Positions 48,408-61,120 of a stretch of DNA of 64,000 nucleotides are shown here, piece by piece. The stretch's first letter is position 1. Each line of letters starts with the position of its first letter. The notes beneath the pieces were generated by a model. That model made no database searches. It was given only the letters and a program-made list of their open reading frames with translations, and was not told the origin of the DNA. The stretch is from Crotophaga sulcirostris (taxonomy: Eukaryota; Chordata; Aves; Cuculiformes; Crotophagidae): assembly GCA_013397455.1 (NCBI GenBank), contig VYZB01000023.1:4356986-4420985 (forward strand), in the 5' to 3' direction. The position numbers were made by a program, and so were the translations under genes.

Positions 48408-49894
48408 GAGAAAACGCATATAGTGATAATTAGCAATGATGGGGTTTTTAAAAGTTTGATATCTAGTCCCAGTGGGTGCATGCAAGGCTGAATACTTTTC
48501 TGAAACCTGCTGCTATATGAAGCCCACAAAATAAATAACTTTTCCAGTAAAGATCAGAAACTTGCATTTTGTGATTTCAAAGGGTCTTCTTTCATCAGAG
48601 ATGAAAAACATAGAAGCAAAATCAGAAAGTGTTCGAGATGGATCTACTCCAATGTAAATTAGATTCTTCCTCCTAGCTTCATTGCTAGCCTTTTTATCCT
48701 GCAAGGAGTGCAGCTGTAGAACTCCTCATTCACAGTAATTAGATATGCAAGAGAATCTCTGGTTTTATTCTTTTAAATATAAGCTTTCAGCCCTTCTTTC
48801 AGTTTTTCCAAGCACTCCAAAATTTGCTGTGCCATTTACCTCCATCCAATATTACTCTTGTTAACCATGTAAACTTTATTTTCACACTGATTTGGTTTGT
48901 AAAATGCATGTTAATAACTATGTTCCTGTTATCCTTCCTCTTTTCTTTCTGCTACTTGTGAGTACTGCTGAGTCTACATTTATGTAACTTTGCACTTTTT
49001 TCTCTTTGCCAGCTTTCGTTGAGACGAATATTTGTCTAGGGTAAGATAACCTGAAAGGCCAACTTGACCTGGCAGGGGCTTTAATGTAATGGCTGTTACT
49101 GACTCCCATTAGGTGGTTCCAGCAAAGTGCTGAGGGGAGCTAGAGTGAAGGGAATTGAGCAGCAGAGGCTCTCCTTGAGTGTAGCTCTATCGAGTCATGT
49201 AACTTGCACACACTTACAGAAATGTGAGCTTGTAAAAATGGCACCTTTTTACTCAACAGAGCCCCCCTTCTTTCATATCCTCAAGGTTTATTTTTCTACT
49301 GACGAAAGCAAGTTTTCATTCCTGTCATTCCTTCAGAGCACAATCAACTACAGAAAGGCCAAACAGGATTGTATGTTCCTTTACTCCTAACTAGCATTGC
49401 CAACTTCATATGGTTTTGATCATACCTTTGTTAAGTGCCAAAATGTTACATGACTCTCTTAGTCTTGTTTCTGCATGGAGCTGACAATGTACAAGGCAGA
49501 TCAAAAATAAAACCCAGTTTACTAAGAGACATAACAGAGATTTTGATTTCAAGAAATTACATGTTCTCATAATAAGCACTGTCTCTTTAAGTCTGTAAGA
49601 GCAAAACTCTGGCTTGTCAGTTGAGACACCATCTTTTCATTCCTAAGCTAAAATTTGAACTGGTGTTTGAACAAGGAAGGGAAGAAGTGTAAAACCACAG
49701 TAAAGAAACTTTTTGTCCGATGGCAGCAGAGATTGTGATAATATAAAAGTAAGGTAAACTAGTATGTACACTATACAGTATTTGTGGTAAGATGCTGAGA
49801 CTAATTAAGTATTTTTCAAAGTGTACTCGCTCCAGTGTACTTTTATGTTGGCTCTGATCAAAGACATTGCTATCTACAGTGTTCCTTTGGATCA
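48408..49894. other. Intronic sequence without recognised genes
   Basis: This is AT-rich intron 2 sequence between the inverted repeat and the CR1 fragment at 49.9 kb. No exon, RNA gene or repeat family is supported. Confidence 0.55.
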
Positions 49895-51100
49895 GTGCAC
49901 AACTCCATGGGACCTGATGAGGTGTATCCGCAGATCCCGAGGGAGCTGGTGGATGAAGTTGCTAAGCCACTATCCATGATATTTGAGAAGTCCTGGCAGT
50001 CCAGTAAAGTTCCCACTGACTGGAAAAGGGGAAATGTAGCTCCCATTTTTAAAAAAAGATAAAAAGCAAAACCTGTGGAACTATAGGCTGGTCAGTCTCA
50101 CCTCTGTGCCTGACAAGATCATGGAGCAGACCCTCCTGGAAACTCTGCTGAGGTACATGGAAAATAAGGAGAGGATGAGTGACAGCCAACATGGTTTCAC
50201 TTAGGGTAAATCTTACCTGACAGATCTGGTGGCCTTCAACAATGGAGCTACAGCACGGGTGGATAAGGGAAGAGTAACTGACATCATCTACCTGGACCTG
50301 TGCAAAACATTCAACTCTGTCCCGCGTGACATTATTGTCTTTAGATTAGAGAGACATGGATTTGATGGATGAACCACTCGGCAGATAAGGAATTGGCTGG
50401 ATGGTCACACTCAGAGTTGTGGTCAATGGCTTAATGTCCAAGTGGAGAGTGGTGATGAGCGGCGTTCCACAGGGGCTGGTATTGGGACCGGTGTTATTTA
50501 ACATCTTTGTCACAGACATGGACAGTCAGATTGAGAGCACCCTCCGCAAGTTTGTTGATGACACCTAGCTGTGTGGTATGGTTGACACGCTGGAGGGAAG
50601 GGATGCCATCCAGAGGGACCTTGACAGGCTTGAGAGGTGGGCCTGTGCTAACTTTATGAAGTCTGACAAGACCAAGTGCAAGGTCCTGTGCCTGGGTTGG
50701 GGCAATCCCAAGCACAAATACAGACTGGGAGGAGAATGGATTCACAGTAGCACTCAAGAGAAGGACTTGAGGATGCTGGTGAATAATAAGCTCAACATCA
50801 GCCAACAATGTGCGCTTGCAGCCCAGAAAGCCAGACGTTTCCTGGGCTGCATCAAAAGAAGTGTAACCAGCAGGTTTAGGGAGGGGATTCTCCTCCTCTG
50901 CTCTTGTGAAACCTTACCCGGAGTACAGTTCTGGAGCCCTCAGCAGAGGAAGGACATGAATCTGTTAGAGCGATTCCAGAGGAGGGTTGCAAAGATGATC
51001 AGAGGGCTGAAGCACCTGCCATATGAGATCAGGCTGAGAGAGCTGGGGTTGTTCAGCCTAGAGAAGAGAAGGCTCCAGGGAGACTTCATAGCAACCTTCC
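49895..51100 (+). mobile_element. CR1 LINE fragment, old reverse-transcriptase part, lacking its 3' end
   Basis: This is a decayed CR1 reverse-transcriptase segment of a different subfamily from the 18-kb copy. Recognisable parts are NSMGPDEVYPQIPRELVDEV (about 49900-49960), [39 protein letters not shown] (the counterpart of YLDFSKAFD), FVDDT in place of FADDT (about 50550), and RLERWA. The last block is [34 protein letters not shown]. Stops and frameshifts occur, for example TAG in place of a codon near 50203 and after FVDDT near 50566. The match ends abruptly at about 51100, before the last ORF2 residues and the 3' UTR. That is unusual, because CR1 copies normally keep their 3' end. Confidence 0.93.
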
Positions 51101-51183
51101 ACTATGGGGTCTGCCGCTTCAGTTCTTTATCGTGCTTTCCTCACTACGATTTTGTCTGTGGCTCTGAGATCTTTCCCAGGTAG
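50578..51183 (+). pseudogene. CR1 ORF2 remnant, C-terminal part
   Basis: This is the longest unbroken piece of the decayed ORF2 in this copy. It starts just after a TAG that follows the degraded FVDDT motif. It runs through [54 protein letters not shown] and [21 protein letters not shown] to EKRRLQGDF. From about 51100 the frame continues into unrelated sequence, so the last 25 or so residues are not CR1. No start codon or function is implied. Confidence 0.85.
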
Positions 51184-54100
51184 TCTCCAGCTCTTCTGAC
51201 CTGCTGCTCCTATTCTTCAATGTTTATTAGTTTCCGTTTTCTGGTTGGTTTTTTTATTTGTTTGTTTGTTTGTGGGGTTTTGGGGGGTTTGGTTTTTTTG
51301 TTTGTTTTAAGTCGCGGCTAGGGAATCAATTGACTCCCTCATTAAAGCTTTCTGGGCTGCTGTTGTGTTGTGTGGAGTTCATGGAGCTTATCGTAGACCT
51401 TAGAGACAGAGAGTCATTGCAGTGATAAAGACAAGGAGCATGAATCTCATTTTACACCTGTTTCTCAGCACTGTAACTCTTCTGGCTTCTCTGCTTTATC
51501 CTGCTGTGGGGAATTTGAATCCTGCATAAAGATGAGACAACCTCCTTCCATGTAAGTGCTACTCCATTAGTCTGATACTGGGGTAATTTGCACACCCAGA
51601 GTGAAATTCAAAGTGTTCTACAAATGAATTACAGGTTTTCATGGTCATTTTTTCAACTGTAAAATGATTTGCTCGTGATTGATGTCAGATAGGGGTTGCA
51701 GCTGCTTTGCTTTTGCCTATTGCTTTCTTGTCTAGATGTCTTTTTTTTCCCCTGTAGTAATACTGTGTAATAATATTCCCCTGTTATTCTGATAGCTTCT
51801 TTGTGGCTTTCAAGGTATAAGAACACAGATAAAACAAACTTTGTAAGGAAGGGTAATATTATTAAAGCAAGATAAGCTTAGCTCTTGTAGGGTGCTCTTT
51901 ATCTGCAGACCCCACAATATAGATTTTAGCGTTGTTCTCTGTTTCATGGATGGATAAACAAGCAGTTACCTAAGATGATTAGCAGAACCTACAGCAGAAC
52001 TACAGTTTAATGAAATTATGTGATATAGGTTGTATGTTTGGTTTACCATGTCCAAAGGAAACAATTGACCGTTCTTAGAGGTTTTTAGTGCTTGTATGAG
52101 GTTTTGGTACTTCTGTATTTGCCTGATCTAAGTCACTAAGCTTTCAGCCTTGTCCAGTATAACTCAGTGGTGAAAGAGGACTTCAGAAGGTTCACTGGCC
52201 TGAAAAAGTTATTTTTTTTTCTTTCAGATTGGTGGACTTTAAGCTCATATCCTGTGCTTGATGCTCTAACTTCTGAAGTTTAACTGGCTAGTTGTTGAAT
52301 TTCATCAAGCAATGTAAATCCAAGAACAGGCACAGTACTTACTAATCACAGGCAATATAAGGCAAAATGATGATTCTGCAGGACTGCACATGCAGTCAGG
52401 ACTTCTGATTAATTGGGGTTTACCTAACTTCAGCTGGATTATGGTTTTCTTTTTGATAGCTAGAATCTTGTTGCTCATACTTATTTTCTGAACTTTCATG
52501 CAGTGGAAAGTTCTCCATTTTGGCATTGTGCTATTTTTGTGATGATATTTTTCTTACGGGTCTGAACATGCAGTATAATCTCTTGCTAGCCCCCTCCTGA
52601 ACCCATTATTTAAGAGTATAGGCACAGTATCAGTTTCTTTCTTTTGTTCTCGCTTTTTGTTTCTATGTGTTATTTGATCTTTTTAGATCACGAAACTACC
52701 CTGATTTCATTCTCAATTAGCAAGTTGTGATGACATTTGCCTGTGACATTTTAAAGTGAGTTTGATATTATGTTAATACTCTACAGATCAGATTTTTGGA
52801 AACCATATAAAATTATTTAGTTAAATATATCATTAGCAGGCTAGGTATGGCTCATTTTTTTAAATCTCCTTAAAACTTGTATTAATACAGAAAATCTAAG
52901 ATGTGCAGAGTTCTTAAGTTGACAGCAATCCAAATCAGCCCTTTCAGCTGTAAATTTGGAAAGTTTCTTCCGTCTCCTGTCAAGTAGGTCAAATTCCCAT
53001 TTACTGTTGTACTTTCAGGGAAGCTGAACTTAACTATAACTTGCAAAAATATGACAGCTATGTGTGTGGCTTTAATGAGTAGCCTTTCCACCAGAATTCA
53101 TGGAAGTTGTCTTTCAAAAAGCATTTTCTCTGAAATTATGTTTTTAGGGTCTTTTTCATTTTACTAACATATGCCTAACTACCACTTACTAGCAATGTAT
53201 TCCAAATTTCTGTCAGAAGCAATAAATTTAAAAAACATGGTTTTATACTTTAAAATTTCTCTTTTGATTGCCATATCTTTATGTTTTGCCTTCAACAGAT
53301 GTCTAACTACTTAGTCAAGGGAGAAAAAAGCTGTCTCTGCAAAAATGATGAGCTGAGTAAAAATGATTTTTTACTTTGGTGGTGTGTTGAGAGCGATTTA
53401 CACTGTGCATTGATATTCTTCCCACTCCTTTGGGTCTTGTCAGGAATGATTTGTGATACTTTCATTTGAATGGGGAAGAGGAACTGTAATTTGAAGGAAG
53501 GACTAGGAAATAAATCAGTTACGGTAGAGGCTATATTGCAGCCTATAGATTCTCTGGGGTTTGGAATCCCCATAGCCTGAGCCTGGAGTGCCATAGAAAG
53601 GCTGCTTGCATATCAGAACCCAAGCATATGTATGATGATGATTATTATTCTATCAGCCACACTTAACATCTTCAGGTATTTTGACGCCTGCAGGTGTAAT
53701 GTGCTTTATGTCACCATCTTGATTGCAGCAGGGTTAAAGGCAGCAGGAACCCTTATGGCCCGACCCGACCTACCAAGTAACTCAAGCTGTAGGTTTGCAA
53801 CTGGTGATTACTCAAGTTTAGTAGAGTAGTAGTGCTTCAGCTGCAGCATGTTTGTGCTACAAGGCTGCAGTTACCAGGCTACAGCACAGTTACTGCTTCT
53901 GGATACAGAAGACACCTTATAACCAAGCATTTGCTGTTCATCAGTAGTGAGATCCAGTAACTCATTGTTCCCTCCAAAAGTCTGTATCTTATTTCCGCCA
54001 TGCCCAGAAGTATAAATGCAGGAATAGAACTGCTGACTTTGCCTGCCAAACTGTGCAGTACCAAATTATATCCCTATAACTTAAAAGAGTGATTTTTAGA

Positions 54101-57100
54101 AAGTTTGCTACCTAGGTCTACTGTTCATACAAGACATATCAAATATATTACCTTACCAAATCTTTGAAACTTGTGAACAATTGAAACAAAAAATAAATGT
54201 AACACACATCCTAATTGTTAGAAGAATACTGAGAAATGCTATTATCTTAAATTTAAAATTCACTGTAGAAAAATATAGATTTTATGGAGAAAATATTTTA
54301 ATTTCTGTCCCCATGGCTACTTGGGCTGTTAAATGATTGAATTTCTTTACTGTTGTGCTTTACGTTCTTTAAAGCACCACTCTGGCTGTGTAAATGGATA
54401 TAAATTACACCAGTGTTTAGAGACAATGAAAGTTGGGATCCCTTGGGTGTTCGATCAGCTATGTAGGGTATTACCTCATCTGTTGGGTCAACAATGAGAA
54501 CTTACCCTTCTGTTATGTTTATTGCAAAATCATTGCAGTATTTTTAATTCATTTCTGAAGCTTGTTTTGATTTTGACTTAATTCATCATAATTTCCCCTA
54601 TTTACTGCTTATTCCCAGCCACTACAGTCTATAATTGCATTTTTGTCATTATACTTTTGCTTTATAGTTATACATATGTTATATATGTGAATATAAAATT
54701 AAATCATTCAGCACTTTGGAAGTAACTGACAACATTGATTTCACTACCAGAGAAATCTCTGTTAAAAACTCTCTGTGTTAGGCTTGAGAAGTCTCCAAAT
54801 GTACACATGCTTCTGGTTAGGAATTACAGACGTTTTTACCTGACTAAAGTGTGAGCTTTTGCATTAGAGTTCTGTCCTTCATATCAACCAGATCTACAGG
54901 CCTCTGCTAAAACTTTTCTGTCTGTCTGCCTGTTTGTCTTCATTTGGGAGTAGTTACTTGCACATGGCAGCAGAGAAAAAGGGAAAAATGCTGAGTGCTG
55001 GCTGCCTGAAATCTTGCATCCCGCTATGGGATGGTCTTTGGAAGGGGTATCTTTCAAACTTCTACAGCTATTCCCTGGGCCACTCAGGGGGAAGAGGCAG
55101 AGGGGCACTTGTGGAGAAGTAAACTGTACCATTAGATAGTGGATGTGACTGTGTGTGATATTTGTGAGAGATTTCTGGGAGGTGAGGCTGCAGCCCCATG
55201 TGGAATGGCATTTCATGGGGTTTCTCTGGGCATGAGACTGGTGGGAGTCATAGTGCACCTTCTCTCTCTCTCTTTAACAACCTGCGTGCTTATCAGGGAA
55301 GGACATTTGGGATGAAAAGTCCTAAAGCAGGAGAGAATGACTACCTTGTATGTTGATGACACTGTGGTGGGGGAATGTGGCACTGGAATATGAGTCTCAT
55401 ACATAATATCTGAGGCTTGAGAGGTCTGAGAAAGCGTTTCATCTCAGCCCCTGAAGGAACGGACGGAGTACAGCTCCTACCCTGAAGAACATGGGTTTTT
55501 GTTCTTGTTCTGTTGGGGAATGAGATCTCTGGGTATGCAGTGAGCTCTGTATAGAGTCCTGTTCTTTATCAGTTACTGCAGGTTGAATGGAGCTGTAACG
55601 TTCCTTTAATGTAGCGAGTTTGGATGTCTGAATTTTAAGTAGGAGTGGGAGAAGTGATTTAAACAAAGTATTGTAGCCTGTGACCCGTAGCTTTGCCAGA
55701 TTTGATGTGAAAGACTTGCCCATTTTGAATTCTAATGTAGAACCGTTGCTGATTTATCTTTAGCGTGGTGTTGTAAAACAACCTCCTCTTCACTTCACTG
55801 CAATATTTTGAGTGCAGTATCTGCCAGTCCGTTGTATCTGCAAGTATCCTCTTCAGGCTTAGTGAAAAACCCTGGTGAAAATTCTTGCTGCTTAAATGGA
55901 TGCTTTGCAACTAGACTTTGTTGTTAACAAAAAATGCAGACCATCAATTCATTCATATCTATAAACTTTTCAACTGAATCCTGTTTCAATTTGTGAAACA
56001 TTATGAATCTCACAGGCTTCCAAGATTTTAATGCAAAAACTCAATGAAACTCAGTAGTTCGAGTAAGGTTTCACTTTGGGATTTAGCTCTAAAATGAACC
56101 AATGATTTTGAAAGGAAAGAAAAGAAGTTATTACATATGTGAACTTCCATACAGTAAACCTGATCCCTATTATCAGACCCTTTAGGCAGTTTTATGTAAT
56201 GCTGTTGCTCTGCTAGACATCCAAGGGGCTGATGGACTTCTAATCTTGTGCTGGACCGTTATCTTTATTTCCAGGTTGCCTTTTCTGTCATCAAAGCCTG
56301 CAGGTCTTTCACTCCAGCTCAAGGACCATTACCTTTCTGAGGTTTTTACCATCCTCCTCACAAGAGGCCTCTGATTTAGTAAACTTACTATGGGCACCCA
56401 GATTACCTCTACTCTAGTCTGTAACAAAGGTGACAGCCCAACTGATCTTATTTCAGGCCAAACTAGTGGTGTTAATCTGGGAGGCAAGCATAGTTGATAA
56501 GAGAGGTAAAGTATGGTGATACCAGCAATGTTTTTGACAGAAGGCAGGAGAAGAGCGTTTCTTTTCATCTCCTCTTTTGCATGCTCTTAGCCTCCTGCCC
56601 TTAAAACAAATGCAATTTGTCTTTGGTAAAGCCACTTCTCAGAAAGTACTCTTCTTAGTGTGACAGCATGAGGCAGGTAAGAAATGTGTCTTCCAGTTCT
56701 GACCCGTAGGCTACCTTATGACTATTACAACTATCATTCCGTATGTAGTTGAAGGATGATAGTACCACCACATATGCCATGGCCTCTATGCCCAAGTCCT
56801 CTTCTGTGTTGGTCTGTTAGGTTTTTGGCAAATAGGTTCCTTCTGCAAGTGGGTATATAAAGGACTCCTGGTACAGTATAACAAACCATAGCTTTTGACT
56901 ATATGCCTTGGAGATGTACCAGACAGCTAATACTTATTATGGATATTTTACATATACTAGACCAACTTGTCTGTGTTGGTAGCAGAAAAGGTGAAGGTAA
57001 ATACCAAAATGTGTCGTGTCTTGCTAAAGCCTGAAAATAGACTATGGCCATCCAAGACAAGCAGAGTCATATTTGTTCCTAGCAAAAAGAGTTCAGATAT

Positions 57101-58785
57101 ATGTTGAGAGGCATGAGAATTATCTATTTAATCTACTTGTTCTTTGCATATTCTGAAGTCGTTACACCCTTAGTTACTAGAAAAAAGCGCAATATTTTTG
57201 TTAACTTGGTTGTTACAGCAGAAGAGTCTAATAGCCTTTTTGTTTCAAGGTATTATGAATGGCATTGTCAGGACACCAACACAGAAATGGAAGATCTAAG
57301 TGGTCCACTTGTGCTTTTACTCTGTGCAGATTATTTAGTAGTGATGGTAAAAATATAAATAGAGAAAAGAACCTAATCTGGTCTGGTAATCACAATTCAT
57401 ATTTTGAGAGATTTAATCCCTAAGGGAAATGGCATCCTTTTTTAATTTTGTGTGACATTTTTTTAGCTGGATACAATTGAGAAGGAATATAATGTACAAC
57501 ATTCACAATGTCATTTTACAATCCTTTTTTTTCTAAACCTGCCCTTTAAAGGCTATCCAGACGTGAGTGGATAGCAACACCACTTGAATACCTCTCTTTA
57601 ATTGACTGTCTGAGAGCGGTCTAAAAATAAACTTAAGGATACTGTGGGAAGATGAAACTAGAGGACAGTTACATGTCTTATCAAAAGCCAGCAACCAGGC
57701 TGTGCTGTCTTTTTCCGTGAGATCCCACATGTGAATAAAGAAAGCTAAAGGAAAAGTCAGAAGATTGAGTTTGGGGAGTATCAAAATCAGAGAAGTCAAT
57801 TTACAAAGAGTGGAAGACCATGGCAGTTCTTATAAGTTTTCTACCTTTGTAAAAGCATGAAAATGAAATCAGTATGTTGAGTATAAGAGGCAGAGTGGAG
57901 GGGTTTTCTTATGCAGAGAAACAAGGCTGGCAAGGATATGTGTTTAAAAATGCTGTGTGGAAGCTATGGTCATTTGTCATGTTTGAATGTTAGTTTTATG
58001 TGCTAGCAAGTACTGAGACTGGGTTCACTAATGAACTCTTTCCCTATCAGGACCGAGATTTCTTCACTAATAAACTCCAAGTGCTTTGCTTTTTGACTGC
58101 TATCCTCTTCCTAGTCACGAGGGTCAAATTTTTCTGTTAGGAAACTTTTCTCCATAGCCTAGCATTTGAAGCTGGACCCAAAAACTTATGTGGAGGGAGA
58201 GCTCTCTAGATCTTGGGAAGATTGCTGGTCTGTAGTGTTGTGCACTCAGTGAGTAATCAATCCAGTGTGTTCTTGTTATGTTAATAACTTCCTGCTGAGT
58301 GAGTCATCTTGATGTTTATTAGTTTACCCTGGAACTACTTTTGGGTTTAGAATAACTTTTACTGCAAAATGAAGTTAGTTTTAGTCTAATAGAAAGCTGA
58401 AAAACTGTTCATTGGGTCTCACAATATGTTGATTTTCTTTTATTTTTCTAAAAAAGTGGAGTTTTTTTAATAAAAAGAGAATAAGATGTCTTAGTGGCTA
58501 CTTTGATTTCTGAGGGTGTTTTGTTCAGCTGGCAGAAGAGAGCTGCAGCTTATTAAAACTTCTGGCCTTGCCTTTTCCAAATTTAAGCCTCTAATAGGGA
58601 ACAGCACATCATTTTTTTGAACCTCTTCACTCAGTGAGTGTAATTATATCTCTTAAGATAATTTTTTTTCTGATCAAAATGAAAAGGAGAGTAAAAACAT
58701 GAACGACATGAACAAGATGTGCCAAAAATGTGCCATGAAGATTAGAGGGATTGTATTTGCTCAGAGCTACAGGATAAACAAGGTA
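51101..58785. other. Intronic sequence without recognised genes
   Basis: This is AT-rich intron 2. It opens with about 140 bases of unassigned sequence after the CR1 break and then a G/T-rich simple repeat. No exon, RNA gene or clear repeat family is seen in the rest. Short frames show no domains. Confidence 0.55.
51244..51310. repeat. T/G-rich simple repeat, TTTG-type
   Basis: This is a stretch of TTTG units interspersed with G runs (GTGGGG, TTGGGGGG) and T runs. It is a low-complexity tract about 140 bases after the point where the CR1 copy loses its 3' end. Confidence 0.85.
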
Positions 58786-59318
58786 TGACATGAGACACCA
58801 CGTGGAGTATTGTGTTGAGTTCTGGAATCCCCAACGTAAGAAGGATATGGAACTGTTGGAATGGGTCCAGAGGAGGGCTATGAAGAGCGTCGGAGGGCTG
58901 GAGCACCTCTGCTGTGAGGACAGGCTGAGAGAGGAGTTCTCTTCATCTTCTGGAGAAGAGAAGGCTGTGGGGAGACCTTACAGCAACCTTCCAGTACCTG
59001 AAGGGGCTGCGGGAAAGCTGGGGAGGGACTTTTTACAAGGGCTTGTAGTGACAGGATGAGGGGGAACGGCTTTAAACTGAAAGGGGAAGATTTAGATCGG
59101 ACATTAGGAAGAAATTCTTCACGCTGAGGGCGGTGAGGCCCTGGCACAGGTTGCCCAAGGAAGCTGTGGGTGCCCCCTCCCTGGAGGTGTTCAAGGCCAG
59201 GTTGGATGGGGCCTGGAGCAGCCTGGGCTGGTGGGAGGGGTCCCTGCCCATGGCAGGGGGGTGGAACTGGATGGGCTTTAAGGTCCCTTCCAACGCAAAC
59301 CATTCTATGATTCTATGA
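58786..59318 (+). mobile_element. CR1 LINE fragment, 3' end with ATTCTATG tail
   Basis: This is a 5'-truncated CR1 copy of about 530 bp. It starts with [28 protein letters not shown] and passes through remnants of the last ORF2 block. It ends with the 3' UTR and the classic tail CATTCTATGATTCTATGA. It is GC-richer than its surroundings (GGTGCCCCCTCCCTGGAGGT, GGGGTGGAACTGGATGGGCT). Several frame breaks are present, for example after DRLRE. The tail marks it as a different subfamily from the GATACTG-tailed copies in intron 1. Confidence 0.95.
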
Positions 59319-59394
59319 AGCACTGTCTCATAGAGGCACACAGTTCGTTATGACGGTAATTCTTGGAGTGAAAACCGGACCCAGGGGCTAGCGC
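59319..59394. other. Short unique stretch between the CR1 tail and the CpG patch
   Basis: About 75 bases of unassigned sequence join the CR1 tail to the GC-rich patch. It contains nothing I can name. Confidence 0.5.
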
Positions 59395-59520
59395 TTCCCA
59401 GTGTGTGACCAGACACCGTTCCGGCGAGTGAGGCGTTCCCGCGCTTTGCCGGCGGCGCGGGGCCGGCGGAGGGCGGTGGCGGCGGCGCGGAGCTGACCAG
59501 GGTCCTGACCCGCAGCCTGG
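59395..59520. promoter_or_regulatory. Isolated CpG-dense patch (possible orphan CpG island)
   Basis: About 125 bases, most intense at 59418-59493, are made of GC-rich sequence with CG pairs every few bases (for example GCCGGCGGCGCGGGGCCGGC). The surroundings are AT-rich and CpG-poor. The patch begins about 75 bases after a CR1 3' tail but is not part of any CR1 sequence I know. It could be an intragenic promoter, the relic of a retrocopied GC-rich 5' UTR, or a local GC-biased patch. I see no TATA box, and splice-supported exons are not evident. Confidence 0.45.
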
Positions 59521-60655
59521 GTTTTAAACAAGCCATCAAGTTGCAGTCAAAATCAAAACTGATGCAGAGACACTGAGGCATATGAGAAACTGCATATATT
59601 GACCAGTTTGCGTGGGTGAGTCTGCCTGGAGCAGGAAATTGGACTAGATTACTTGAATTATATAATGCTAAAAGCAAGGGAAGCACCAGGTCAGTGAAAA
59701 AAGCTGTCCCTTGAAGTGAAATTAATTTTGTTCTGTATTGCCATATAAAAACAACATTCAAACATGACAGACAACCATAGCTTCCATACAGCATCTTTAA
59801 ACACACATGTAGGTTTACAGTTACTTTGGTATGTGCAATTTAACTGGGCTTCTGATTTTCAGATTCTGATGTGTACACTGCTCTACTGTGACTTAAATCT
59901 TAGGCTGGTTTTGGTCCCTGAAGTCTAGCTGCCCTGTTTAGCTGTGCTCTTGGTAAGGGAGCTAGCACCAAATAGGCTTTTGTGTAGTCTTGCAACAAAT
60001 TACAATACTATTAATTTTGAGGAGTTTTGTTTTTGTTACCAGAAAAAATGAATAACTTCATTGATTCTGTAATTGTTACAGCTTTTCCCCTCTGCCTCCC
60101 TGGTCTTCTAAACTTCTGTTTTCTTAACCTTGAGGCATGACATTACATGGCACTGAGGTTTCCTCTAATTGCTTCCTTGTTTGGTAAACGTTCCTTTTTA
60201 AACCATTTGGTAGTCACTTATCATATGTAAATCCTGTTATGCTGCTAACCACTTTTTTTTTTTTTAGTTTTCAGCAAGGTCTTTTAACCTTGGCTCTTCT
60301 ACAGAACTGCCTTAAAAAACGATAATACTCTAAATGAAGACCTATACCCTTGCTTTACATGTAGTCCTTAAAATTCTTTGTGTTATTTTCTTATCATACT
60401 GTTATTTGCTTTCCAGTTCTTGTGGGTCAATTTTTTCTTGTATTGTTAGATACATGAACCAACTGAAATAATGTCTTGGTTTGTGGATGAAGGACAGGTT
60501 AAAGATGTAAGACACAGATTGATGCCGGCTCCTGATCTGGTCCAGATACAATGCTTCTTTGAAACCTGGATAACAGATGTTGATTCCTCAAACTGTTTCT
60601 TATTTCTTACTGTATTTTATGTATTTTTATATTTACATATTTTATATTTATGTAT
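59521..60655. other. Intronic sequence without recognised genes
   Basis: This is AT-rich intron 2 with a T13 run at 60253-60265. No exon, RNA gene or repeat family is supported. Confidence 0.55.
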
Positions 60656-61120
60656 TTGAGTGTCCAAAGAAGTGCAACAAAGCTGGTGAAGGATGTAGAG
60701 CACAAGTCTGATGAGGAGTGGCTGAGGGAACTCGGGTTGTTTAGTCTGGTGAAAAGGAGACTGACGGGAGACCTTATGGCTTTCTACAGCTGTTTGAAGA
60801 GAGGTTGTATCGAGGTGGGTGTTAGTCTTATCACTAGTTACTTGAGAGAAGAGGTAATGGCCTCAAGTTTTGCTAGGAGGCAGGGAGGGCTAGGTTGGAT
60901 ATTAGGAATTTTTTTTTTCACTGAAAGTGTTGTCAGACATTGGAGGAGGCAGTGCAGGGAAGTGGCTGAGTCGCCATCCCTGGGGGTATTTAAAAGACAT
61001 GTGGATGTGGTGCTTAGGGACATGGTCCAGTGGTGGAGTTAGCAATTTTAGGTTTACGGTTGGACTTGATGGTCTTAAAGGTCTTTTCTAACCTAAACAG
61101 TTCTATGATTCTACAATTCT
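60656..61120 (+). mobile_element. CR1 LINE fragment, old 3' end
   Basis: This is a 5'-truncated CR1 copy of about 460 bp. It begins with [49 protein letters not shown] and continues through the degraded C-terminal block (SPSLGVFKRHVDVVLRDMV). The 3' UTR follows, with GGTTGGACTTGATGGTCTTAAAGGTC and the tail TTCTATGATTCTACAATTCTG. An open frame of 130 codons (60650-61042) covers most of it, but its N-terminus is just the truncation edge. The tail is of the ATTCTATG type, with substitutions that suggest age. Confidence 0.92.

Noticed and set aside
58878..59341. Minus-strand frames of 141 and 89 codons
   Set aside because: They are antisense readings of the CR1 3' end.
59348..59806. Minus-strand frame of 152 codons over the CpG patch
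   Set aside because: Low-complexity proline/alanine part from GC-rich DNA and no domains. The patch itself is reported as a finding instead.
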